The translations under genes and the position numbers were made by a program. 64,000 nt of DNA, from positions 4,703,001-4,767,000 of the forward strand of contig NZ_CP017147.1 in the NCBI RefSeq assembly GCF_001741865.1, read 5' to 3'. Origin of the DNA: Bosea vaviloviae (GTDB lineage: Bacteria > Pseudomonadota > Alphaproteobacteria > Rhizobiales > Beijerinckiaceae). Shown here in pieces: positions 18,059 to 28,545 of this stretch. Within the stretch, counting starts at the first letter, position 1, and each line of letters begins with the position of its first letter. A model generated the notes under the pieces. That model saw only the letters and a list, made by a program, of their open reading frames with translations. It ran no database searches and was not told the origin of the DNA.

Positions 18059-19587
18059 ACGAACTCAACCCCGTTCCCGCAGCGGATGCGGCGCTCGCCG
18101 AGCGCTCGCGCAAATTCGGCGCGTCAGAGGGCAATGAAGGCATCGTCCGCTGCGACGCCTGCCCGGTCCTGTGTCGCATTCGCCCCGGCCGCTCCGGCGC
18201 CTGCTCGCGCTACGCCAATGACAACGGGCTGCTGGTGCGCACCGATCCGGTCGTGCTGCTGGCCGAGGCCGTCGAGGTCGGCGGCCCTGTCGTGCCCTTT
18301 GCCGAAAACGCCGAGGATTGGGACGGCAAGATTTTGCCGGCGAACCGCGCCTTCGTCACCGGCATCGGCTCGGGCACGACCTATCCCGACTACAAGCCCG
18401 CCCCCTTCATCGTCTCCTCGCAGCATGAGGGGGTCGACACCGTCACGGTCGTGACCGAGGGCATTTTTTCGTATTGCGGCGTCAAGGTGAAGATCGACAC
18501 CGACCGCCATCTCGGCCCGGAGACCGCTGCCGTACGCGCCAATGGCGAGCAGATCGGCCATGTCACCACGGCCGAGTACGGCTCGCAGATGCTTTCGCTC
18601 GGCGGCGTGCGCCATCTCACCGGCGGTTCCAAGAAGGAAGGCAACGCCACCTGCGAGGCGATGCTGAAGCTCAGCAATGGCGAGGCAGTGGAACTGACCA
18701 TCGATGGCGGCCATGGCGTGATCGTGCAGGCCGGCCACGCTCCGATCGTCGACGGCAAACCGGAGACGCGCATGCGTGTCGGCTGCGGCTCGGCCACCAT
18801 CGGCATCTTCGCCAAGCAGTGGCAGGGCCATGTCGACGAGGTCATCGTCGTCGACGATCACATCACCGGCGTGCTGACCGAGCATCAGGCCGGCCGCGTG
18901 CTCGACATGAAACCCGCCGGGATTCGCGTGCGCGGGCGGAAATCGACGCCTGGTCGCTATTTCCAGGTCGCCCAGCCCGGCCTCGGCTGGGGCGGCACCG
19001 ACATCACCGAACCGCTCTCGATCATCCAGAAGATCGATGCAGGCCTCGCCTGGCCCGGCATGCGCCTCTTGATGACATCGACCACCGGCGAGGATTCGCT
19101 TTATTGCGTGCTCGACGAGAACCTGCTGCCCGTCGAAGCCGAGATGCCGGCGGCCGTGCGGCAGGTCGTCGAGCGCATCGGCGAGAATTGCGAGCCCTCG
19201 CTCTGCACCGTCACCTTCATGGCCGGCGCCGGCGGCAGCTTGCGGGCGGGTGTGACTGAGAATCCCGTGCTGCTGACGCGCTCGGTTCAATCAGGCACGA
19301 CGCGGGTCACGATGGGCGGCGCGCCGGTCTATGTCTGGCCCGGCGGCGGCATCACCGTGATGGTCGATGTGCTGCGCATGCCCAAAAACGCCTTTGGCTA
19401 TGTGCCGACGCCGGCAATCGTCGCGCCGATCGAATTCACCCTGTCGCGCGAACTCTATCTCGCCTCGGGCGGGCATGCCGACGAGATCGTCCCGATGGAA
19501 GAGATTTTGCGCGCCCATGGCGGGCAGGCGCGGATCGAGAACGCGGTGGCGGAGAATCCCTGGCCGCTCCGGCGGGATGTGGGGTAG
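18055..19587 (+). CDS. hnr: 6-hydroxynicotinate reductase-like Fe-S flavoprotein
   Basis: A 510-residue protein recognised as the 6-hydroxynicotinate reductase type. In E. barkeri that enzyme reduces 6-hydroxynicotinate to 1,4,5,6-tetrahydro-6-oxonicotinate with ferredoxin electrons and carries Fe-S clusters plus covalently bound flavin. Here the N-terminus has a clustered motif C33-x2-C36-x3-C40-x9-C50, a likely [4Fe-4S] site. Two SGTT tetrapeptides (residues 106-109 and 413-416) resemble ApbE-type flavinylation sites. The GTG start overlaps the previous stop and GAGGAG precedes it. Neighbouring FNR, ferredoxin and enamidase genes support the role. Other cysteines are scattered, so the full cluster content is unclear. 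Confidence 0.75.
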   Translation: MNELNPVPAADAALAERSRKFGASEGNEGIVRCDACPVLCRIRPGRSGACSRYANDNGLLVRTDPVVLLAEAVEVGGPVVPFAENAEDWDGKILPANRAFVTGIGSGTTYPDYKPAPFIVSSQHEGVDTVTVVTEGIFSYCGVKVKIDTDRHLGPETAAVRANGEQIGHVTTAEYGSQMLSLGGVRHLTGGSKKEGNATCEAMLKLSNGEAVELTIDGGHGVIVQAGHAPIVDGKPETRMRVGCGSATIGIFAKQWQGHVDEVIVVDDHITGVLTEHQAGRVLDMKPAGIRVRGRKSTPGRYFQVAQPGLGWGGTDITEPLSIIQKIDAGLAWPGMRLLMTSTTGEDSLYCVLDENLLPVEAEMPAAVRQVVERIGENCEPSLCTVTFMAGAGGSLRAGVTENPVLLTRSVQSGTTRVTMGGAPVYVWPGGGITVMVDVLRMPKNAFGYVPTPAIVAPIEFTLSRELYLASGGHADEIVPMEEILRAHGGQARIENAVAENPWPLRRDVG

Positions 19588-20090
19588 CGGCTCGATCGCC
19601 CACGCACCGTCATATCAAGCCCACGACTATCCGGTTCGCTGCAAGCGCCCGATCGAAGAGCACCGTTCATTGAAGGCTTTCCAGCGGGCGGTGACGAATG
19701 AGACAGGCGCGGGGAACCCCTCTCCCGTGTGGGAGAGGGGCAGGGGTGAGGGCAGGCCAGATAACCAGATCGCGCAAGCGGCTCCGCATCGTCTCCTGTG
19801 CTTTCAGGATGAAGCCAGTGCTGCGGCACGGTCGCGCCTCAATAATCGGCGGCAGGCCCTCATCCCTGCCCTTCTCCCATCCGGGAGAAGGGTTCCCCGC
19901 GCCCTTCATCCAGCACTTCGCGTCACCTTCGCCCGCGAGGGGAGAGCCGTGCATGATCCGCTCAGGGGTCAGAACTCCAACCGGACAGCAGTGGGTCAAG
20001 CCCGACCATGACGCGCTCCAGCATGGATTCCGGATCGGCGCCGCTTCGCGGCTTGTCCGGAATGACATGGTGTTTCCATATGAAGTCACC
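19588..20090. repeat. Intergenic repeats between hnr and the UPF0280 gene
   Basis: This 503-bp gap has no credible gene. Copies of the CGCGGGGAACCC / GGGTTCCCCGCGCC family lie at 19708-19757 and 19853-19903, in inverted arrangement, and a GGATTCCGGATCGG...TTGTCCGGAATGAC fragment lies at 20022-20065. The repeats separate two genes that are otherwise likely in one transcription unit and may modulate read-through. Confidence 0.65.
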
Positions 20091-20960
20091 ATGCGCCCCT
20101 CATTGAAAACCCATCGCATCGCCCGCCTGCCCGGCAACCGGCTGCATCTGCAGGAGGGGCCGAGCGATCTCGTCATCGCGGCCTTCGGTCCCAAGCCGCG
20201 AATCGAGCGGGCCTATGTCGCGGCCGAGGCGCGTTTCGATGGGCTTTTGACCGAACTCGCCGGCGAATTGCGCCTGCTGCGCCAACCGCTCGACCATCAG
20301 CCGCCCTCCCTGAAGGGCGCGACGGCGCAACGCATGGCGCGCGCCTGCTGGGCTTTCCGGTCGCAATACATCACGCCGATGGCGGCGGTCGCCGGCGCAG
20401 TGGCGGATACGGTCCTCAGCGCGATGCTCGCAGCCGAACCCCGGCTCGAGCGCGCCTATGTCAATAATGGCGGCGATATCGCGCTGCACGTCACGCCCGG
20501 TTACCCGCTCGACATCGGCGTCGTGCCCTCGCTTGCCCGCGCCCGGCCGGAGGGTTTCCTGCGGCTCGATCCGGCAAGCCACGCGCGAGGTATCGCAACC
20601 AGCGGCTGGCGCGGGCGCTCCTTCTCGCTCGGCATCGCCGACGCCGTCACCGTGCTGGCGCGCTCGGCGGCCGAGGCCGACGCAGCCGCGACCGTCATCG
20701 CCAATGCCGTCGATGTGAAGGACGCGGCAATCCTCCGCCGGCCGGCGCGTGAACTCGATCCCGACAACGATCTCAGGGGGTTGGCGGTGACGGTTGAAGT
20801 GGGGCCGTTATCACCAACGGCAGTGGCGACGGCGCTGGAGAACGGCGTCAGGGTTGCGCAACTGCTGCTGTCCGAGGGGCTGATCGAGGGAGCCCTGCTG
20901 GCACTGGCCGATGAGTGGCGCAGCGTGGGTGGGGCGACCAGCCTGACCACCTCCGGATAA
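20091..20960 (+). CDS. UPF0280 family protein (ApbE superfamily)
   Basis: A 289-residue protein of the UPF0280 family (COG2122), related to the flavin transferase ApbE. Visible features are the QEGPSDLVIAAFG start, a conserved PMAAVAGAVADTVL segment near residue 100, YVNNGGDIALH near 122 and GIATSGWRGRSFSLGIADAVTVLA near 165. The last is equivalent to the ApbE region that closes the active site. Function is unproven. Its place directly after a reductase whose relative has covalent flavin suggests a flavin transferase or cofactor-insertion role. The ATG at 20091 is chosen because upstream codons only translate repeat DNA. Confidence 0.82.
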   Translation: MRPSLKTHRIARLPGNRLHLQEGPSDLVIAAFGPKPRIERAYVAAEARFDGLLTELAGELRLLRQPLDHQPPSLKGATAQRMARACWAFRSQYITPMAAVAGAVADTVLSAMLAAEPRLERAYVNNGGDIALHVTPGYPLDIGVVPSLARARPEGFLRLDPASHARGIATSGWRGRSFSLGIADAVTVLARSAAEADAAATVIANAVDVKDAAILRRPARELDPDNDLRGLAVTVEVGPLSPTAVATALENGVRVAQLLLSEGLIEGALLALADEWRSVGGATSLTTSG

Positions 20961-20964
20961 ATCG

Positions 20965-21090
20965 CGACGTCATCCTGGCCGTAGCGAAGCGGAGCGCCGG
21001 GATCCATCGTAGGGCCAGACTCGTCAAAGGATTGGCCCTCCGATGGATCCCGGGACGACCTTCGGTCGCCCAGGATGACGCGAGGGTGTT
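20965..21090. repeat. Palindromic intergenic repeat, GTCATCCTGG family
   Basis: GTCATCCTGGCCGTAGCG ... GGGATCCATCGTAGGGC is followed by the inverted CGATGGATCCCGGGACGACC ... CCAGGATGACGCG, giving a long stem between convergent genes. A close relative lies at 31592-31702. It probably serves as a bidirectional terminator. Confidence 0.65.
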
Positions 21091-21104
21091 AGGCACGTTG
21101 GCGC

Positions 21105-21815
21105 TCACACCGACAGATACTGCGTCCTGACCGCCTCGTTGGCCTTCAATTCATCCATCGTGCCGGTGAAGCGGATCATGCCCTTCTCGATGATCGCGGC
21201 GCGGTCAGCGACATTGCCGGCGAAGTGCAGGTTCTGCTCCGAGATCAGCACCGAAAGCCCTTCAGCCTTCAGGGCCAGGATGGTCTTGGCCATCTCCTCG
21301 ATGATGACCGGCGCCAGCCCCTCGGACGGTTCGTCCAGCAGCACGAGCTTGGGGTTGCCCATCAGGGTCCGCGCGATCGTCAGCATCTGTTGCTCGCCAC
21401 CCGACATCGCCCCGCCCGGCCGGTCGCGCATGCGGCCGAGATTGGGGAAGAGCGCAAACAGCCGCTCCGGCGTCCAGTGCGGCGCGTCAGAGCGCGCCGG
21501 ACGCTGCGCGACCGAAAGGTTCTCCATCACGCTGAGTTCGGAGAAGACGCGCCGGTCCTCCGGCACATAGCCGATGCCGAGCCGCGCGATCTCGAAGGGC
21601 TCGCGCCCCTGAACCGCCCGCCCCTCGAAGGTCACGGTGCCGCCGGCTGGGGGCACCAGGCCCATGATCGCCTTCATCGTGGTCGATTTTCCGGCGCCGT
21701 TGCGGCCCATCAGCGCCAGCACCTCGCCGCGGTTCATCGTGAAGCCGAGGCCCTGCAGGATATAAGCACGGCCGTAATAGGCGTCGAGACCGACGATTTC
21801 GAGTAGCGCACTCAC
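21105..21815 (-). CDS. HAAT-type ABC transporter ATPase, LivF-like
   Basis: A 236-residue ATPase of the hydrophobic amino acid transporter family. It has Walker A GRNGAGKST (near residue 36), signature MSGGEQQM, Walker B LVLLDEPSEGLAP and SEQNLHFA at the switch region, all typical of LivF. The GTG at 21815 is preferred: it overlaps nothing upstream and has GGAGGG about nine bases before it, whereas the frame from 21899 runs into the LivG gene. It is the distal gene of a four-gene operon whose promoter shares a 12-mer with the nicotinate operon, so it may power uptake of nicotinate or a relative. Confidence 0.92.
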   Translation of the reverse strand: MSALLEIVGLDAYYGRAYILQGLGFTMNRGEVLALMGRNGAGKSTTMKAIMGLVPPAGGTVTFEGRAVQGREPFEIARLGIGYVPEDRRVFSELSVMENLSVAQRPARSDAPHWTPERLFALFPNLGRMRDRPGGAMSGGEQQMLTIARTLMGNPKLVLLDEPSEGLAPVIIEEMAKTILALKAEGLSVLISEQNLHFAGNVADRAAIIEKGMIRFTGTMDELKANEAVRTQYLSV

Positions 21816-21816
21816 C

Positions 21817-22620
21817 TTAATGCCCTCCCGAGGTCGCGCCGGAGCCGAGATAGACGGCGCGGACATTGGGGTCGCGCCTGACCTCCTCGGCCGTGCCATG
21901 GGCGATCAGCCGGCCACGATCGAGCACGATGACGCTGTCGGAATGGGTGAAGACGACATCCATGTCGTGCTCGGTGAAAAGCACGGCAATGCCCTTGGCG
22001 GCAGCGATATCGGCGGTCAGCGCCATCAATGCGATGCGCTCGCGCGGCGCCATGCCGGCGGTCGGCTCGTCCATCAGCAGGAGTTTCGGCTGGTTGGCCA
22101 GCGCGACCGCAAGCTCGACGCGCTTGAGGTCGCCATAGGCGAGCACGCCGCAGGCTCGGCTCCCTTGTTCCAGCATGCCGACCTGGGCGAGCAGCGCGTC
22201 GGCGGCCTCGGCATGGCGGTCGCGGGCGCGCCCGAACGGGCTCCAGATCCCGCCGGCATGGGAGATCAGCGCCATCTGGACGTTCTCGCGCACGGTCATC
22301 GAGGTGAAGGTCGCGGTGATCTGGAAGGTACGACCGACGCCCATGCGCCAGACCACGCGCGGCTTCATGCCGGTGATCGACCTGCCTGCCAGCAAAACCT
22401 CGCCGCCATCGGGCCTGAGCTGGCCGTTGAGCATGTTGAAGCAGGTCGTCTTGCCCGCACCGTTGGGGCCGATCAGCGCCAGCATCGTGCCGGCCTGGAC
22501 GGAGAAGGAGACGCCGTCGACCGCGCGCACGCCGCCGAAGGATTTCTGCAGATCGCGCACGACCAGGACCGGGTCGGGCGCCACGGCGGGGATCGCCTGG
22601 AGCTGCGGGACCGCGTTCAT
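21817..22620 (-). CDS. HAAT-type ABC transporter ATPase, LivG-like
   Basis: A 267-residue ATPase. It has Walker A GPNGAGKTT (near residue 51), the LivG hallmark GRTFQITATFTSMTVREN, LAYGDLKRVELA at the signature position, Walker B LLLMDEPTAGM and FTEHDMDVVF. The signature reads AYGDLKR rather than SGGQ, as is common in LivG. The ATG at 22620 overlaps the permease stop (ATGA); the longer frame to 23361 is a shadow of the permease gene. It pairs with the LivF-like subunit. Confidence 0.92.
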   Translation of the reverse strand: MNAVPQLQAIPAVAPDPVLVVRDLQKSFGGVRAVDGVSFSVQAGTMLALIGPNGAGKTTCFNMLNGQLRPDGGEVLLAGRSITGMKPRVVWRMGVGRTFQITATFTSMTVRENVQMALISHAGGIWSPFGRARDRHAEAADALLAQVGMLEQGSRACGVLAYGDLKRVELAVALANQPKLLLMDEPTAGMAPRERIALMALTADIAAAKGIAVLFTEHDMDVVFTHSDSVIVLDRGRLIAHGTAEEVRRDPNVRAVYLGSGATSGGH

Positions 22621-24506
22621 CGTCCGCCCTCCACTGCCAGCCGGGCGGCAGGCTCGGGCTGCCTCGTCCAGCGCTCGCGCAGCAGCAGCGACGCACCGAC
22701 CAGCCCACGCGGGAACAGGATGACGAGCAGCACGATCGAGAGCCCGAGCCCAAAGCGCCAATACATCGTCGCCTTCATCAACTGCTCGCTGAGGCCCGCA
22801 TAGGCGAAGGCGCCGATGACCGGGCCCGCCACAGTCTGCACGCCACCGAGCAGCACCATCAGCAGCGCATCGACCGAGCGCGGGATCGCCATATAGGTCG
22901 GGAAGACCGAGCCCTTGAAGAAGGCGAAGAGCGCGCCCGCGATGCCCGCTGCAAAGGCCGCGACCGCGAAGGCGACCCATTGGATGCGCATCACGTCGAG
23001 GCCGATGGCCTCGGCCCGCAGCGGGTTGTCGCGCCCGGCCCGCAAGGCATAGCCGAGCGGTGAGAAGATCGTCAGGCGCAAGGCGAGGATCGAGAGCACG
23101 CAGACGCCGAGCGTAAGGTAGTAGAAATTCAGCTTCGAGACGGCCCAGGCCGAGGGCCAGACGCCGAGAATGCCGTTGTCGCCACCGGTCAGCTCGACCC
23201 ATTGGAAGGCGGTCGCCCAGGCGATCTGCGCGAAGGCGAGCGTCAGCATGGCGAGATAGACGCCCGAGAGGCGCACGCAGAACCAGCCGAAGACAACGCC
23301 GGCGATGCCTGCCAGGAAGGGCGCGAAGATCAGGGCGGGCTCCATCGAAGCGCCCAACCATTTCACCGCCAGCGCCGCGCCATAGGCGCCGAGCCCGAAA
23401 TAGGCGGCGTGGCCGAAGGACGCCATGCCGCCGGGGCCCATCATGAAATGCAGCGAGGCCGCGAAGAGCGCGAAGATCACCAGCTCGGTCAGCGTCAGCA
23501 GGATATGGTCTGGCGCGACCAGTGGCGCGAGCACGAGCAGCAGGAGCGCGATCAGGCCGGCAAGCCTGGTCAGCTTGTCGGCCGGCAGCAGCAGCGGCTC
23601 GGCCGGGCCATGGCCGCGCGCCCCGCCGATCGGCGCCTTGCCCATCAAACCATAGGGCTTGACCACCAGGACCACCGCCATCACCAGGAAGACCAGCACC
23701 AGCGTGATCTTGGGGAAGATCAGGATGCCGAAGGCGTGCAGGATGCCGATCAGCACGGCGGCGAGATAGGCCCCCGTCACGCTGCCCAGGCCGCCGACGA
23801 CCACGACCACGAAGACCTCCGAGATCATCGACAGGTCCATATGCAGGTTGACCGCCTCGCGCGGGAGCTGCAGCGCGCCGCCAAGGCCTGCCAGCATCGA
23901 GCCGAAGGCAAAGACCGAGGTGAAGAGCAGGCGCTGGTTGACGCCGAGCGCTCCGACCATCTCGCGGTCCTGCGTCGCAGCCCGTACCAGCGTGCCCCAG
24001 CGCGTCTTCTGGAACAGCAGCCAGAGGATGAGCAGCACCAGCGGCCCGACCGCGATCAGGAAGAGCTCATAAGTCGGGAAGCGGTTGTCGAACAGGATGA
24101 CGAAGCTCTTGAGGCCGGGCGCGCGCGGCCCGAGCTTGTCCTCCGGCCCCCAGGTCGCAAGCGCCAGGTCCTGCAGCATCAGCACGACGCCGAAGGTGGC
24201 GAGCAATTGGAAGAGTTCCGGAGCCTGGTAGATTCGGCGCAGCACCAAGACCTCGATCACGACGCCGAGGAGCCCGACGAGCAGCGCCGCGAGCAGCACG
24301 CCGCCCCAGAAGCCGAATGGCTCCGCCGCGCCGAAGTAGCTCACCAGCGTCCAGGCGAGATAGGCGCCCAGCATATAGAGCGAGCCATGCGCGAAATTCA
24401 CGATGCGCGTGACGCCGAAGATGATCGACAGCCCCGACGCAACGAGAAAGAGCGAGGAGGCCGAGGCCAGCCCGTTCAGCGTCTGGGTGAGGATGAGGTC
24501 GATCAT
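22617..24506 (-). CDS. Fused LivH-LivM permease of a HAAT-type ABC transporter
   Basis: A 629-residue membrane protein joining the two permeases normally encoded separately. The N-terminal part (to about residue 300) is LivH-like, opening with TQTLNGLASASSLFLVASG and IVNFAHGSLYMLGAYLAW. The C-terminal part (about 300-610) is LivM-like, with FMMGPGGMASFGHAAYFGLGAYGAAL. A loop near residues 295-325 joins the halves. The start at 24506 is taken at MIDLIL; upstream codons lie in repeat DNA. Both gates in one chain fixes a heterodimer-like arrangement. No sign of a sequencing frameshift is seen across the junction. Confidence 0.9.
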   Translation of the reverse strand: MIDLILTQTLNGLASASSLFLVASGLSIIFGVTRIVNFAHGSLYMLGAYLAWTLVSYFGAAEPFGFWGGVLLAALLVGLLGVVIEVLVLRRIYQAPELFQLLATFGVVLMLQDLALATWGPEDKLGPRAPGLKSFVILFDNRFPTYELFLIAVGPLVLLILWLLFQKTRWGTLVRAATQDREMVGALGVNQRLLFTSVFAFGSMLAGLGGALQLPREAVNLHMDLSMISEVFVVVVVGGLGSVTGAYLAAVLIGILHAFGILIFPKITLVLVFLVMAVVLVVKPYGLMGKAPIGGARGHGPAEPLLLPADKLTRLAGLIALLLLVLAPLVAPDHILLTLTELVIFALFAASLHFMMGPGGMASFGHAAYFGLGAYGAALAVKWLGASMEPALIFAPFLAGIAGVVFGWFCVRLSGVYLAMLTLAFAQIAWATAFQWVELTGGDNGILGVWPSAWAVSKLNFYYLTLGVCVLSILALRLTIFSPLGYALRAGRDNPLRAEAIGLDVMRIQWVAFAVAAFAAGIAGALFAFFKGSVFPTYMAIPRSVDALLMVLLGGVQTVAGPVIGAFAYAGLSEQLMKATMYWRFGLGLSIVLLVILFPRGLVGASLLLRERWTRQPEPAARLAVEGGR

Positions 24507-24534
24507 GAGGGAACCGCCTTGGGGCCAAAGCTCT

Positions 24535-24655
24535 GCCGTCATTCCGGGCGCGGCGAAGCTGCGACCCGGAATCCATCATAGAGCACCGTCGAGCCCGTCG
24601 ATGGATTCCGGATCTGCGCGGCTTACGCCGCTTGTCCGGAATGACGGAGGTTCAA
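24535..24655. repeat. Palindromic intergenic repeat, CATTCCGG family
   Basis: GTCATTCCGGGCGCGGCG ... CCCGGAATCCATC is followed by GATGGATTCCGGATCTGC ... TTGTCCGGAATGAC, the same unit as at 9420-9540. It lies between the substrate-binding protein and the permease, a usual place for a stabilising or attenuating hairpin that lets the binding protein be made in excess. Confidence 0.65.
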
Positions 24656-24674
24656 GTGCGAGCGGGAAATGTCA

Positions 24675-25892
24675 CTACCCCGCCGGGCGCAGCAGCTTCA
24701 CCTCGGCATCGCTCGGCAGGTATTTCGCGCCGTCGGCATAGCGCCAATCGACCATCACACCCTTGCCGTCCTTGAGCGCGGTCTTGCCGACAAACGCGCC
24801 CAGCGTCGACTGATGGTCGATAGCGCGATATTCGGCCTGACCGAAGGCGGAGGCGAATTTCAGGCCTTTCATAGCATCGACCAGCTTCTCGGTGTCGGTC
24901 GAGCCCGCCTTGGTGAGCGCCGCCGCGATCGAGTTCATCGTGTCGAAGCCGACGACCGAGCCGAGGCGCGGGTAGTCGTTGAACTTGGCCTTGTAGGCGT
25001 CGCGGAACTTGACGTGCTCCGGCGTCTGGATGTCGGCATGGGGATAGCCGGTGACGATCCAGCCAACAGGCGCTTCCGCACCGAGCGGATCGAGATATTC
25101 AGGCTCGCCGGTCAGCATCGAGACGACCGCCCTGCCCTCGAACAATCCGCGCGTATTGCCCTGGCGGACGAAGTTCGAGAGATCGGCGCCGAAGGTGACG
25201 TTGAAGATCGCGTCGGGCTTGGAGGCCTCCAGCGCCTGCACGGTCGCACCCGCATCGATGCGGCCGAGCGCCGGGAACTGCTCGGCGACGAACTCGACAT
25301 CGGGCTTGGCCTTCTTCAGCAGCTCCTTGAACCACTTCACGCCGGATTGGCCGTACTCGTAGTTCGGCGCGACCAGCGCCCATTTCTTTGCGGGAAGCTT
25401 GGCGGCTTCCTCGACCAGCATCGCCGCCTGCATATAGGTCGAGGGGCGCAGGCGGAAGGTGTAGCGGTTGCCCTTGGCCCAGACGACCGCATCCGAGAGC
25501 GGCTCGGAAGCGACATAGAGCCGCTTGTTCTGGGCGGCGAAGTCGGCGATCGCGAGCCCGACATTGGAGAGGAAGCCGCCCGAGAGCAGATCGACCTTCT
25601 CGGCATTGATCAGGTCGCCGGCATGGCGCACCGCGTCTTCCGGCTTGCCGCCATCGTCGCGGAAGATCGTCTCGATCTTGCGCCCGAGCGCGCCGCCTGC
25701 CGCATTGATCTGCTCCAGCGCCAGCTCCCAGCCCTGGCGATAGGGCTTCAGGAAGGCGGGTTGCGCCGTGTAGCTGTTGATCTCGCCCACCTTGATGGGC
25801 CCTGCCCCTTGTGCCCGCACCAGGGCCGGCGCAGCGATCAAGGCAGCGCCGGCGGAGGCGCCGGCTAGAAGTGACCGACGGTCGATCGTCAT
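24675..25892 (-). CDS. HAAT-type ABC transporter substrate-binding protein
   Basis: A 405-residue periplasmic binding protein of the Leu/Ile/Val-binding (COG0683) type. A Tat-like signal (DRRSLLAG, cleavage after VRA near residue 27) is followed by PIKVGEINSYT, GGALGRKIETIFRDDGGKPEDA and PNYEYGQSGVKWF. This family binds branched-chain amino acids but also aromatic acids. It is the first gene of the transporter operon. An exact 12-mer shared with the nicotinate operon promoter lies 90 bp upstream of its start, so nicotinate, a hydroxynicotinate or another pyridine carboxylate is a reasonable ligand (inference). Confidence 0.87.
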   Translation of the reverse strand: MTIDRRSLLAGASAGAALIAAPALVRAQGAGPIKVGEINSYTAQPAFLKPYRQGWELALEQINAAGGALGRKIETIFRDDGGKPEDAVRHAGDLINAEKVDLLSGGFLSNVGLAIADFAAQNKRLYVASEPLSDAVVWAKGNRYTFRLRPSTYMQAAMLVEEAAKLPAKKWALVAPNYEYGQSGVKWFKELLKKAKPDVEFVAEQFPALGRIDAGATVQALEASKPDAIFNVTFGADLSNFVRQGNTRGLFEGRAVVSMLTGEPEYLDPLGAEAPVGWIVTGYPHADIQTPEHVKFRDAYKAKFNDYPRLGSVVGFDTMNSIAAALTKAGSTDTEKLVDAMKGLKFASAFGQAEYRAIDHQSTLGAFVGKTALKDGKGVMVDWRYADGAKYLPSDAEVKLLRPAG

Positions 25893-25981
25893 CGCTGTTC
25901 CCCGTTCTGGCCCGGTGGCGAAACGCCCCGATGCTCATTGACAGATGTCGCATGCCGGCGCCGCTGCGTCAGCCGGCATAA

Positions 25982-26000
25982 TCATTTGTATACCTATGAA
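25982..26000. promoter_or_regulatory. Putative MarR operator, site 3
   Basis: TCATTTGTATAC (25982-25993) is an exact copy of the 12-mer at 12857-12868. The surrounding ATAATCATTTGTATACCTAT is AT-rich in an otherwise GC-rich genome, consistent with a promoter. It stands 90 bp upstream of the substrate-binding protein start. Operator function is inferred. Confidence 0.6.
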
Positions 26001-26113
26001 TTTGAAGAGCCCTAAATCGCTTGTCAACGCCTAAAAAACATCAGCCTCTGCGCAAGCCGAAGGCAGGATTCAAGGCGCCGTTTACGCTCCGGACAGGCCG
26101 CTCCGGCTGAGCT

Positions 26114-27856
<1,743 letters not shown>

Positions 27857-28160
27857 GGCGCTCTCATAGCAGTTTGCGCCCGGCTTGTGCCCGGTTTTTC
27901 ATGGGCGACCGGCATGCCGGAACGAGGGGCCTAGAGGCTGTTTGGACATTTCCTGAGCCCTCATCCTGAGGAGCCATTCCTTTTGGAATGGCGTCTCGAA
28001 GGATGTTTCAGGAGGCTCTGGAACCATCTGGCGCATCCTTCGAGACGCCGCTTCGCGGCTCCTCAGGATGAGGGCTGGAGTTTCCAAGCGATCTTTTTGC
28101 CCATTCAAACTGCCTCTTTAGCGACCAGTCCCGCCAAATATGACAAAACGGCGCATTTAT
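27857..28160. repeat. Repeat-bearing intergenic region
   Basis: No gene is seen. At 27956-28010, CCCTCATCCTGAGGAGCC...GCGTCTCGAAGGATG is followed at 28035-28080 by its inverse CATCCTTCGAGACGCCGC...CTCAGGATGAGGGC, which together form a long stem-loop. The same family occurs at 2480-2730 and 4602-4645. Confidence 0.65.
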
Positions 28161-28167
28161 GGGCAGG

Positions 28168-28325
28168 ACGATTAAATTAGGGACAGCCATGCTGTCCCTT
28201 TCCCCTTGTGCGGGTCCAAAAGAAGCCCTATCTCTTGTGCACCGCAGCAGAGATGCTGTGTCGCCCTCCTTGGGCGTTTCCTCCCTAGACTTCGGGCTGC
28301 GCTTCGGCGTAGCCCTTTTTTCTTT
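28168..28325 (+). ncRNA. Candidate structured small RNA ending in a strong terminator
   Basis: No protein gene on this strand explains the terminator at 28294-28321. Upstream of it lie several hairpins in order: AGGGACAGCcatGCTGTCCCT (about 28179-28199), ATCTCT...AGAGAT (about 28229-28253) and CGCCCtccttGGGCG (28262-28276). A transcript of about 150 nt with four stem-loops would result. No RNA family was recognised and no promoter was identified, so this is a weak prediction. Confidence 0.3.
28294..28321 (+). terminator. Intrinsic terminator upstream of tRNA-Gln
   Basis: GGGCTGCGC (28294-28302) pairs with GCGTAGCCC (28307-28315) around a TTCG tetraloop, with one G-T pair, and is followed by six Ts (28316-28321) and more Ts after one C. 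This is a textbook factor-independent terminator on the plus strand. Confidence 0.75.
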
Positions 28326-28471
28326 TGGGGCTGCGTGCAGCGCGTTCGGCTGCGCAAAGGCCTCCTTAATCCGTCGTCGGGACGGATCGTCCACAAGCTC
28401 GCATTCTGCACTTGCCATCCGGGCTCGGTTTGATTAGACCCCGGCTCACCAACGCGAACGCACCGCGCCGT

Positions 28472-28545
28472 TGGGGGATCGTCTAACGGTAGGACCCCAG
28501 ACTCTGACTCTGGTTGTCTAGGTTCGAATCCTAGTCCCCCAGCCA
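28472..28545 (+). tRNA. tRNA-Gln (anticodon CUG)
   Basis: A 74-nt cloverleaf. The acceptor stem TGGGGGA pairs with TCCCCCA, the discriminator is G and CCA is encoded at 28543-28545. The D arm holds CTAACGGTAGG and the anticodon stem CCAGA/TCTGG encloses the loop CTCTGAC, so the anticodon is CTG. The T arm GGTTCGAATCC is standard. The AT-richer island begins just downstream, but no copy of the tRNA 3' end was found at its far side. Confidence 0.95.

Noticed and set aside
21105..25892. Naming the HAAT transporter a branched-chain amino acid importer
   Set aside because: The family also moves aromatic acids, and the promoter shares a 12-mer with the nicotinate operon, so the substrate is left open.
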